A DNA stretch of 19,851 nucleotides from DATKHR01 sp035510155 (GTDB lineage: Bacteria > Acidobacteriota > Vicinamibacteria > Vicinamibacterales > CAVVIG01), in contig DATKHR010000040.1 of assembly GCA_035510155.1 (NCBI GenBank), positions 1-19,851 of the forward strand, written 5' to 3'. Position numbers and translations under genes: made by a program. Within the stretch, counting starts at the first letter, position 1. Every line of letters starts with the position of its first letter. Positions 1 through 6,135 of the stretch are shown piece by piece. A model generated the notes under the pieces. The model searched no databases. It was not told where the DNA came from and was given only the letters and a program-made list of their open reading frames with translations.

Positions 1-131
1 TTCCCGAGTGCATCGTCGCCCCGGACGAGCAGCGCCTGATAGTCGCGCTGGCGCCCGGCCACCTGGCCGGCGAGTACGGCGCCAGCCAACCCCATGGCGA
101 GCAGGCCGACGACGGCGATCGTTTTCGTCAT
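1..131 (-). CDS. N-terminal fragment of an exported protein (possibly TPR protein)
   Basis: The gene begins at ATG 131 on the minus strand and runs off the left edge, leaving 43 codons. The start reads MTKTIAVVGLLAMGLAGAVL: two lysine/threonine residues, then a hydrophobic stretch ending in A-G, which looks like a signal peptide or membrane anchor. It continues AGQVAGRQRDYQALLVRGDD, a charged helix of the kind that opens tetratricopeptide-repeat proteins in related bacteria. The TPR reading is from memory of similar N-termini and no repeat is visible here. It is divergent from the sigma factor operon, and the roughly 100 bp between them holds the promoter region. Confidence 0.6.
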   Translation of the reverse strand, partial: MTKTIAVVGLLAMGLAGAVLAGQVAGRQRDYQALLVRGDDALG

Positions 132-182
132 AAGTGCAACAGGTTCAACGACGTCCCGGGATTGGCAGCCTGCGCCAGGTCC

Positions 183-210
183 GGAACTTTGGGCCGGAAA
201 CGGGGTCTAA
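183..210 (+). promoter_or_regulatory. Sigma-E/ECF-type promoter of the sigma/anti-sigma operon
   Basis: GGAACTT at 183-189 is followed by 15 bases and GTCTAA at 205-210. This matches the classic group-4 (RpoE-type) sigma promoter with the usual spacing. Transcription would start near 216-218, immediately before the sigma factor gene. The position implies autoregulation, an inference that fits the usual behaviour of ECF sigma/anti-sigma pairs. Confidence 0.8.
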
Positions 211-231
211 GTTACCATAGTGGAAGTCTCA

Positions 232-837
232 GTGAAGCAGGCGCGAGTCGTCAGTTGGCCCGAGGTCGGCGGCCGTGAGGCGGCGCTTGTGCAGCGCTGC
301 GCCGAAGGCGACGAGATGGCCTGCGCGGATTTGGTCGCGGAACACCAGCGGATGGTGGTTCAGCTGGCCATGAACCTGCTTGGCGATCGCGACGAAGCAC
401 TGGACCTCTCGCAAGAAGTCTTTCTCCGCGTCTTCCGGACCATCCACAGGTTCCGCGGGCAGTCCAGCCTTCGCACGTGGATCTATCGCATCGCCGTCAA
501 CCAGGCGCGCAATCGCCACCGGTTCTGGCGCCGGCGTCATCGCGCCGATCAGGTCTCGCTCGATCAGCACATCAGCACGCACGGCGACTTCCTTGCGGGA
601 GGCCAAGACACGCCCGACCGAGTGCTGGCTCAAAAGGAGCTCGCCGCGCGGATAGAGCGCGCGCTCGGTGAGCTGCCCTTCGATCAGCGAACCGCGATTG
701 TGCTGCGCGAGGTTGATGGGCTCAGTTACGAAGAGATCGCATATTCACTTGGCGTCGCCGTAGGTACGGTGAAATCGCGGCTGACGCGCGCCAGGCAGAC
801 GCTGCGCGCAGAGCTTCGCGAGGCGAGGGTGGGATGA
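232..837 (+). CDS. RNA polymerase ECF sigma factor (RpoE-like)
   Basis: This is a sigma-70 family protein of about 201 residues that directs RNA polymerase to a stress regulon. The region 2 helix bundle spans about residues 33-100 and includes DLSQEVFLRVFRTIHRF and the -10 recognition part RTWIYRIAVNQARNRHR. Region 4 spans about 138-192 with ELPFDQRTAIVLRE and the helix-turn-helix GLSYEEIAYSLGVAVGTVKS. There is no region 1 or region 3, as expected for ECF factors. Two GTG starts are possible, at 220 and 232. I chose 232 because GGAAG at 222-226 is well spaced and the predicted transcript begins near 217. A GTG 220 start would add four residues and be nearly leaderless. The stop overlaps the next gene's ATG (ATGA), indicating translational coupling with the anti-sigma factor. 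Confidence 0.93.
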   Translation: MKQARVVSWPEVGGREAALVQRCAEGDEMACADLVAEHQRMVVQLAMNLLGDRDEALDLSQEVFLRVFRTIHRFRGQSSLRTWIYRIAVNQARNRHRFWRRRHRADQVSLDQHISTHGDFLAGGQDTPDRVLAQKELAARIERALGELPFDQRTAIVLREVDGLSYEEIAYSLGVAVGTVKSRLTRARQTLRAELREARVG

Positions 838-1709
838 GGCCACTGGACTGCGCGGCGGCCGGGCGTCTTCTTCAGGCATTTTACGATCGCGAGCTGCCGG
901 TCGCCGACGAGATCGCGATGACGGGGCATCTGGAATGGTGCGATCACTGCGCCCGGTCGCTGGCTGAGCTGCGCACCATCGGGTCGACGATCGCCGCCGT
1001 CGTGCCGGGCCACGGTGTGTTGTCACGCGAGGAAGCCGCGGCATTCAACGCGACGGTCGTCAACCGGTTGAAAGCGGAGAACGACGCGTCGATGCTCGCG
1101 CGGTTGCGGGACATGTTCGACGACATTCGACTGGTGTATGCCGGCGTCGGAGCGGCTGTCGCGACGGTGGTGTGCGTGGTTATCATGCTCGGCATGATGC
1201 GATTTGCCACGAGCGAACGGCCAGATTCCCTGGCAGCGATTGTGACGCTTGTGGCCACGCCGCTTGAGTGCGAGACGGGCCTCGACGTCCTGGATTCATC
1301 GGGCTGCCGGGCCAGGTGGGAAGCGCGCTTCCAGCGCGCCAATGAGTCGGCGGAGCAAGACTCAGTCTTCGCGCTCGACGCCGTCGTGACCCATCAGAGC
1401 GGCCAACTCGCGAACTTGGAGGTCCTGCGCGCCGGGCGCCACGCTGCGGCAACGGGGCAGGCGAGGGTGATTGAAGCCCTGCTCGACTCCGTTACACGGC
1501 TGCGCCTCGAGAGCGCCCCGCCTGGCATGGCGCTTCCGGGAAGTGTCCTGTGGCTCGTGCAGCACGCCACGGTTCGGGCGACCGTCATCAAGCCGCCTCT
1601 CGAACCGATTGTGCCCCCAGTGCTGAAGAAGCGTGCCGGCACTCAGCCGCTGACGACCGAGCGCACCGTTCTTTGGTCGGAGAACGCCTCGGCACCGGTC
1701 CGCGCCTAA
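834..1709 (+). CDS. Zinc-finger anti-sigma factor, single-pass membrane protein
   Basis: This 291-residue protein probably holds the upstream ECF sigma factor inactive at the membrane. The N-terminal cytoplasmic part carries the ZAS-type motif H32-x3-C36-x2-C39 (GHLEWCDHC). A single hydrophobic segment at about 101-121 (VYAGVGAAVATVVCVVIMLG) would cross the inner membrane. The remaining 170 residues would be periplasmic. They have no domain I recognise, though two Cys (in LECETGLDV and SSGCRARW) could form a disulfide. The ATG overlaps the sigma gene stop by 4 bp. The sensory role of the C-terminal part is inferred from topology only. The gene converges on the propeller gene with 15 bp between stops and no visible terminator. 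Confidence 0.85.
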   Translation: MRPLDCAAAGRLLQAFYDRELPVADEIAMTGHLEWCDHCARSLAELRTIGSTIAAVVPGHGVLSREEAAAFNATVVNRLKAENDASMLARLRDMFDDIRLVYAGVGAAVATVVCVVIMLGMMRFATSERPDSLAAIVTLVATPLECETGLDVLDSSGCRARWEARFQRANESAEQDSVFALDAVVTHQSGQLANLEVLRAGRHAAATGQARVIEALLDSVTRLRLESAPPGMALPGSVLWLVQHATVRATVIKPPLEPIVPPVLKKRAGTQPLTTERTVLWSENASAPVRA

Positions 1710-1724
1710 GCCAAGCCGCCAAGC

Positions 1725-3953
1725 TCACCGCCGTGGCCGCTCGACGTGAGCTGACACAACGTTGTTCATCGCGTCGGTCGCGCGCAACGTCACCCCACGC
1801 TCTCCAATCTCCCCGTCGATCGTCAGCTCGTAGTGCTCGCTGAGCGAGTCCGAGATGCCGTCGACCGGGAATACGGACTGCCACCTGAGGCCGTCCTGCG
1901 AGAACTCCACGCGCTGAATCGGTGAGTGGTCGTCCCTCACGTCGAACGTGATGACCGTGCGGCCGCCGTCCGCATGCACGCTGCCTATCGTCACCGTGGG
2001 CGGCGTGTTGTCGATCTCGAACGCCACGCTGTCCATCTCGCCGGCGAGAGTATCGGCCGCGGAGTTGGACGGCGCGTCGGACGCGACAATCCTGATGAAG
2101 TAAGTGCCATTGGGAACCGTCGTCGTATCCCAGACGAGGATCGTTTCGGACATCGCCTTGCGAAGGGTTTTCCACGTCCCCTCCCCTTCCCGGCGGTAGA
2201 GAACGTTGTACACCAGCTCATCGTCGTTCTCATCGTCGGCGCGCCAGGCGACTGTCTGGAGCCCCTTCTGATACGTGCGACGCCCGAGAGACGACGCGCC
2301 GCTGCTCTGTGCCGCGGCCTGTGCGGCCAGTTTTCGCTCCGGTGTCGTTTGATCCTCAAACCCCGCCAGATCGGGCTCGCCGGCGGAGAACGGCTTCTGA
2401 AACACGATACCGGGCGGGTAAATCGTGATGGAACGGACCTGCGGGCGAAGATTGCGCTGAAGATAGGCCGCGCTGACCGACGTGAGCACGGGGCTCGCGT
2501 TCTGTCCCGTCAGCACCGCGCGCCACTGCAAATAGCGCGCTTTGGGGCTGGTGATGGGTGAACCGTCGGCCTTCGTGTAAGCCGACGACCACGGGCTCCA
2601 CGTGTCGTCCGGTGTGTCGGTGTTGCCCGATCGTGTGAACAGCTCCACGCGAGTGCCCGGTGGGGTCGTCCCGCGCCAGCTCAGCGCACCCCAAGTCGCG
2701 ACGATCTGCGCGTCGTGACTTTCAGATTCGTAGGTGCCGCGGGAGGCTCTGGCGGTCGAGAGGCGAAAGAGCTTGCCCGGATTGGCCGTGGCGTACAGCA
2801 AGCGCCCCCGCGTGTCCGTGAAGAACGTCGTAATCTGCTGCGCGGGTGCGCGCGCGACAAGAGTCGGTCGCAACGGCTCACCCTCGAGGCGATATAACTT
2901 GCCCTTGTTCCCGGTGCCGACGAGCACAGCGCCGTTCTGGTCGAACGTGAGATCGTAGGGCGAATCGTCGCGTGAATCCCAGAGCTCGTCCCACACGCCG
3001 TCGGGCGAGATGCGGTAAACGGCTCCCTTGGCAGCGCGCCGATCTTCACGAGGGGAGGACGTGGTGCCGCCGGCGGTGTCGGCGATCGACATCGACGTGA
3101 CCTCGGCGGATACGGACGCGACCGGCGCTCGAGCCTCCGACGGGCTGCGCTCTCCCGTGTCGGTCGGGGTCGACGGCGAAGATGTGGAGGCGCTGCCGTT
3201 CAGCGCCGCGAAGTACACGACGCCCTTGTCATCGAAGCGAAAGGATCGAATTTCTTGAAACGGCGAGTCCAGAAGCACGAACGCCTTGCCGTCCGCGTCG
3301 ACACGAAGCACCCGGCCAGGGGTGCTCGTCCCCACGAGAAGGTTTCCGCGACGGTCGAAGGCCAGGGCTGTCGCGTGCGTTGCGCTGGTCTTGTAAAAAG
3401 GCTCGCCCTTTCCGTCCGGCGTGATTTTGTACACGATCCCCTTGTCGCCGGTGCCGGCGAACACATTGCCGTGGCGGTCGACGGCCAGCGCCCAGATGTA
3501 CTTGTCCTCGTTGCTGAAGAGCACCCGGCTGTTGCCGTTTCGATCGATCTGATAGATCTTGCCGTCCGGCGACGTGCCGACGTACAGACCGCCGTTTGGG
3601 GCGGCGGCCAGCGCGTGGACCTCGAGCTCGGTGCTGTCGAAGAACACGGAGCCCTTGCCCTGCGGGTCGATCTTGTACACCTTGCCTTCGTTGCCCGTGC
3701 CCGCGAAGAGCGTTCCGTCGGGCTGCCCGACGATCGACCAGAGGAAGGGCGCAGACGTTTCGTAGACGAGCTCGGTCGCCGGACCGAGCGTGAGCTCGCC
3801 TCGGTTGTCGATCGACAAATTCTCCACGTCGCCCTTCAGAAAATCCGTCTGCGTGGCTGTCTGGAAGAACTTCGCTGAGGAAGCACCGAGGGGCAGTGCG
3901 AACGCGACAACGGCGCAGACCATGCCTGCGCGGCGCCGAAAGGAGGGCCTCAA
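1725..3953 (-). CDS. Exported beta-propeller protein with C-terminal beta domains, function unknown
   Basis: The protein has 742 residues. It starts at a rare TTG codon, supported by GGAAG six bases upstream and by a proper signal peptide (RPSFRRRAG, hydrophobic core to about residue 27). An internal ATG at residue 11 would lose the basic N-region. At least six propeller-blade motifs of the form G-T-G/S-x-x-G-x-V/L-Y-x-I/L occur near residues 83-96, 125-137, 166-177, 207-219, 345-357 and 388-399. A Ser/Thr/Pro-rich low-complexity loop (about 252-307) interrupts the propeller. The C-terminal half contains a Trp-rich beta region (TWSPWSSAYT, YLQWRAVLTG) and fibronectin-like segments with NGTYFIRIVASD and NTPPTVTI. 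The family resembles NHL/SMP-30-type propellers, but no catalytic residues are evident. It lies 42 bp downstream of the S55 peptidase gene, probably in the same operon. Confidence 0.8.
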   Translation of the reverse strand: MRPSFRRRAGMVCAVVAFALPLGASSAKFFQTATQTDFLKGDVENLSIDNRGELTLGPATELVYETSAPFLWSIVGQPDGTLFAGTGNEGKVYKIDPQGKGSVFFDSTELEVHALAAAPNGGLYVGTSPDGKIYQIDRNGNSRVLFSNEDKYIWALAVDRHGNVFAGTGDKGIVYKITPDGKGEPFYKTSATHATALAFDRRGNLLVGTSTPGRVLRVDADGKAFVLLDSPFQEIRSFRFDDKGVVYFAALNGSASTSSPSTPTDTGERSPSEARAPVASVSAEVTSMSIADTAGGTTSSPREDRRAAKGAVYRISPDGVWDELWDSRDDSPYDLTFDQNGAVLVGTGNKGKLYRLEGEPLRPTLVARAPAQQITTFFTDTRGRLLYATANPGKLFRLSTARASRGTYESESHDAQIVATWGALSWRGTTPPGTRVELFTRSGNTDTPDDTWSPWSSAYTKADGSPITSPKARYLQWRAVLTGQNASPVLTSVSAAYLQRNLRPQVRSITIYPPGIVFQKPFSAGEPDLAGFEDQTTPERKLAAQAAAQSSGASSLGRRTYQKGLQTVAWRADDENDDELVYNVLYRREGEGTWKTLRKAMSETILVWDTTTVPNGTYFIRIVASDAPSNSAADTLAGEMDSVAFEIDNTPPTVTIGSVHADGGRTVITFDVRDDHSPIQRVEFSQDGLRWQSVFPVDGISDSLSEHYELTIDGEIGERGVTLRATDAMNNVVSAHVERPRR

Positions 3954-3995
3954 GCTTGTCTTCCGGCAACACTCAAAGAGAGTGACAAAGTAGCC

Positions 3996-5933
3996 TTAGC
4001 CCCCGGCGGAGATGGTAATCGTCAAGGTCTTCAATCCGGTGACGGCGTCCTCGGTCACGAGCGTCCATTCGCCGAGCGTCGCGCTGTGCAGCGGGTTGAA
4101 GTTGCCGCCGTTCCGCTCGCCCTCGAGCACACCCAGAACCGAAGGCGGCAGCGAAGAGAGCATCTCGCCGCTCACCACGGCTCCCGACTCGGAGCTCATG
4201 AGCTTCACGTAGAGCGTGTCGTTGCGGCGGCCTTTGTTGACGGCCTTGATCATCTGGTCGATGCCGCGCGAGGTGCCGACGCCCGAACGCGTCTCGCGCT
4301 GTTCCGCCAGGCCGAGCCGGGCGCCGTCGGACACGACGAGCGTCAAGGCACCGCTCGCATTCGGCGGGATGTCGATAGGAACGGTGCGCAGCTGCGCCTC
4401 GCCGCGATACGTGCGCAGCAGTATCTTGAGAGGCACGGTCCGCCCGGCGCGCGGCCGCGGATCGTCGAGCCACACCCGCTCGAGGACGGCCGTCTTCGGC
4501 CGCTCGGTCGTCGTGACGTCAATCTGGAGACCGTCCAAATCGACTTTCTCGTAGTCATTGCTCATCAGGTTCAGGATGGGTCCCACGACGTAGGTGGCCG
4601 CCGCGATCGAGGCCTGATCGCCGGTAAAAATGTTGTTGAAGACGATCGCCTCGTGCTTCCGGACGTTGGCGGTCCCGTGCACGCTGAACGTCGCGGCCTC
4701 CATGCTCCGTTCGTACGACATCAACGTGTTGAGCAGGCTGGCGTAGGTCATCAGCGGGCCAAACAGCGGGTCGTTCACGACAGTGTATTTGAACGTTCTC
4801 GTCGGGGCGCGGCTGGAAGCGAGCGAGACCGTGACCGGAATCATTCGCGGACCCGAACCCAGTCGTCCCGCAATCGCCGTCGCGCGATCCTGCAGGAAGG
4901 TCCCGATGACTTCTGCAGTGCTCGACAGCTTGATTGAAGAGAACAGGCTGGGGAGCACGGCGTAGACGTACGCACGCGTCATCGGGAACTCGGTCGGTCC
5001 GAGGTTGTACATCGGATGACCGAACGCATAAACACGATCGCCGTCGATGTGGGTGACCGTGCCCGTGCCGCCGAGCGTCAGATCGCCCCCAACGAACATG
5101 ACGCCAACCGCGTCGCCCGGCTTCAGCGGCCCTTCGAACGGTTTCTCGCCGGCGTGCAGTCCGGACGCGCCGCCCCCGGTCGGGACGAACCCCTGATCAC
5201 GGAACGCGCTCTCCAGCAGATCGGCGAGCTCCGGCTCGAACCCGGAAATGACGAGCGGGGTGGCGATAGGACGGAGCAGCGTGCCAAGCTGGCCTGCATT
5301 CAAGTCGGCAACGGTCGTTGCACCGTTCAACCGGGCGTCAGTCGGGCGGTCGGCAAAGGGACGGTTCCAGCTGAGGGCCTTCCGGAAGGCGGCAATCAGG
5401 TTGTCGCGCGCCAGGGGGGAGTCCGGGTACAGCGGGACCGAAACCCGAAGCCGCGCGGCGCCGGGTCGCCCGTTGTTCCCGGGCCCGGTTCCACCGGGCG
5501 CGTCGCCAAACTGCGCGGAGTCAGTCATCTCCGCAATCGGCGTAATACCGGCAATCGGCTCCTTCGAGAAGCTGCCGAGCGCGTAAGACACGGCGCCAAC
5601 CAGCTTGCCGTCGATATACACCGGACTGCCGCTCATGCCGGCGATCACCCCGGTCTGCGCCAGCGGACCACCTTCGAGCTTCGCGAGGATCAGGTTTCGA
5701 TTCGGCCCGATGACGTTTTCGAGGACGCCGAGGATATTGACCTTGAAGTCTTCGACATGCGTCCCATCGAAGACCGTTCGCCCGATGCCGACCATCCCGG
5801 GCCGGACGTCGCCCACGGCCATCTGCGCGGTGGCACCCGAGACGGCTTCTCCCCAAATCCCTGGAAACGACAGGGCGAGGCACACCAATCCTGCTGCGGC
5901 TCCCGCCGTCGCAACGACCTGACGATGAAGCAT
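3996..5933 (-). CDS. Exported SpoIVB-type (S55) peptidase domain protein
   Basis: The protein has 645 residues from ATG 5933. An in-frame GTG at 5951 would add six, but GGAG lies four bases before ATG 5933. A signal peptide follows (MLHRQVVATAGAAAGLVCLA). The N-terminal region has the S55 signature GMSGSPVYIDGKLVGAVSYA, with the nucleophile-type serine near residue 101. Further on comes GGTGTVTHIDGDRVYAFGHP, with the histidine near residue 306, matching the His segment of SpoIVB. Ser before His is the reverse of SpoIVB order. The C-terminal third (beta-rich, about 420-645) is unassigned. Family knowledge suggests a trypsin-fold serine protease acting outside the cytoplasm. Activity and substrate are unknown. 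It is followed at 42 bp by the propeller gene. Confidence 0.83.
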   Translation of the reverse strand: MLHRQVVATAGAAAGLVCLALSFPGIWGEAVSGATAQMAVGDVRPGMVGIGRTVFDGTHVEDFKVNILGVLENVIGPNRNLILAKLEGGPLAQTGVIAGMSGSPVYIDGKLVGAVSYALGSFSKEPIAGITPIAEMTDSAQFGDAPGGTGPGNNGRPGAARLRVSVPLYPDSPLARDNLIAAFRKALSWNRPFADRPTDARLNGATTVADLNAGQLGTLLRPIATPLVISGFEPELADLLESAFRDQGFVPTGGGASGLHAGEKPFEGPLKPGDAVGVMFVGGDLTLGGTGTVTHIDGDRVYAFGHPMYNLGPTEFPMTRAYVYAVLPSLFSSIKLSSTAEVIGTFLQDRATAIAGRLGSGPRMIPVTVSLASSRAPTRTFKYTVVNDPLFGPLMTYASLLNTLMSYERSMEAATFSVHGTANVRKHEAIVFNNIFTGDQASIAAATYVVGPILNLMSNDYEKVDLDGLQIDVTTTERPKTAVLERVWLDDPRPRAGRTVPLKILLRTYRGEAQLRTVPIDIPPNASGALTLVVSDGARLGLAEQRETRSGVGTSRGIDQMIKAVNKGRRNDTLYVKLMSSESGAVVSGEMLSSLPPSVLGVLEGERNGGNFNPLHSATLGEWTLVTEDAVTGLKTLTITISAGG

Positions 5934-5944
5934 TTCGCTCCATT

Positions 5945-5974
5945 TTGACACGGATTGCCCAGGTTTGTTATCGT
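5945..5974 (+). promoter_or_regulatory. Sigma-70-type promoter of the aromatic amino acid operon
   Basis: TTGACA at 5945-5950 is a perfect -35 box. TATCGT at 5969-5974 matches four of six -10 positions, with an 18-bp spacer. The expected start of transcription is about 5980-5982, only two to four bases before the leader peptide ATG at 5984. It sits in the very short divergent gap upstream of the S55 gene. No Trp-repressor-like operator was recognised. Confidence 0.6.
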
Positions 5975-5983
5975 GACACCTTC

Positions 5984-6070
5984 ATGGCTGGCCAGCCGGT
6001 CACTTTTCAGTTCGGCGCCGCGTGGCGGTGGTATTGGGCCCCGACTGAAGAGGCGTCCGCCTTGGCCTGA
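5984..6070 (+). CDS. trpL: Aromatic-rich leader peptide of the trp attenuator
   Basis: This 28-codon reading frame starts MAGQPVTFQFGAA, continues WRWYW (residues 14-18) and ends APTEEASALA before TGA 6068-6070. Phe codons are at 6005 and 6011, Trp codons at 6023, 6029 and 6035, and a Tyr codon at 6032. Clustered Trp codons just before alternative RNA hairpins are the hallmark of a Trp attenuation leader. The product is probably not functional as a protein: stalling of the ribosome on scarce charged tRNA is the signal. There is no good Shine-Dalgarno sequence upstream, which fits leaderless or near-leaderless initiation given the promoter position. Phe and Tyr codons suggest it may also respond to the other two aromatic amino acids. 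Confidence 0.9.
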   Translation: MAGQPVTFQFGAAWRWYWAPTEEASALA

Positions 6071-6110
6071 CCGAGCCACTGCGCGAACGAGTTTTCGAGA
6101 GCCTCTTCAG
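6003..6110 (+). promoter_or_regulatory. Attenuator segments 1-3 (anti-antiterminator and antiterminator)
   Basis: Segment 1, CTTTTCAG (6003-6010), can pair with the first eight bases of segment 2, CTGAAGAGGC (6045-6054), with one G-U pair. Segment 2 is the exact reverse complement of segment 3, GCCTCTTCAG (6101-6110), giving a 10-bp antiterminator. Segment 3 is also the 5' arm of the terminator. A ribosome stalled at the Phe or first Trp codons covers segment 1 and frees segment 2 to pair with 3, so transcription continues. A ribosome running on to the stop at 6068 disturbs segment 2 and lets the terminator form. With no translation, the 1:2 pair forms and transcription also stops. Pairings are read directly from the sequence; the mechanism is the established trp attenuation model. 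Confidence 0.9.
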
Positions 6111-6135
6111 CCTGACGGGTGAAGAGGCTTTTTTT
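6098..6135 (+). terminator. Rho-independent attenuator terminator before aroDE
   Basis: AGCCTCTTCA (6100-6109) and TGAAGAGGCT (6120-6129) form a perfect 10-bp stem around a 10-base loop (6110-6119). Seven T run from 6129 to 6135. The ATG of aroDE follows at once. This is a conditional terminator: its 5' arm is alternatively captured by segment 2 at 6045-6054. Confidence 0.95.
6121..6127 (+). promoter_or_regulatory. aroDE ribosome binding site buried in the terminator stem
   Basis: GAAGAGG at 6121-6127 lies eight bases before ATG 6136 and is the only good Shine-Dalgarno candidate for aroDE. It is entirely within the 3' arm of the terminator hairpin. Any read-through transcript that still folds the hairpin would hide it, while the 2:3 antiterminator fold leaves it single-stranded. 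Confidence 0.7.

Noticed and set aside
1707..1727. Terminator between the convergent anti-sigma and propeller genes
   Set aside because: Only 15 bp separate the stops and no stem followed by a T run was found.
5975..6135. T-box riboswitch or TRAP-binding site as the control of the operon
   Set aside because: No T-box sequence of the GGTGG type near the terminator and no series of regularly spaced GAG/TAG triplets. The leader peptide with clustered Trp codons explains the alternative hairpins fully.
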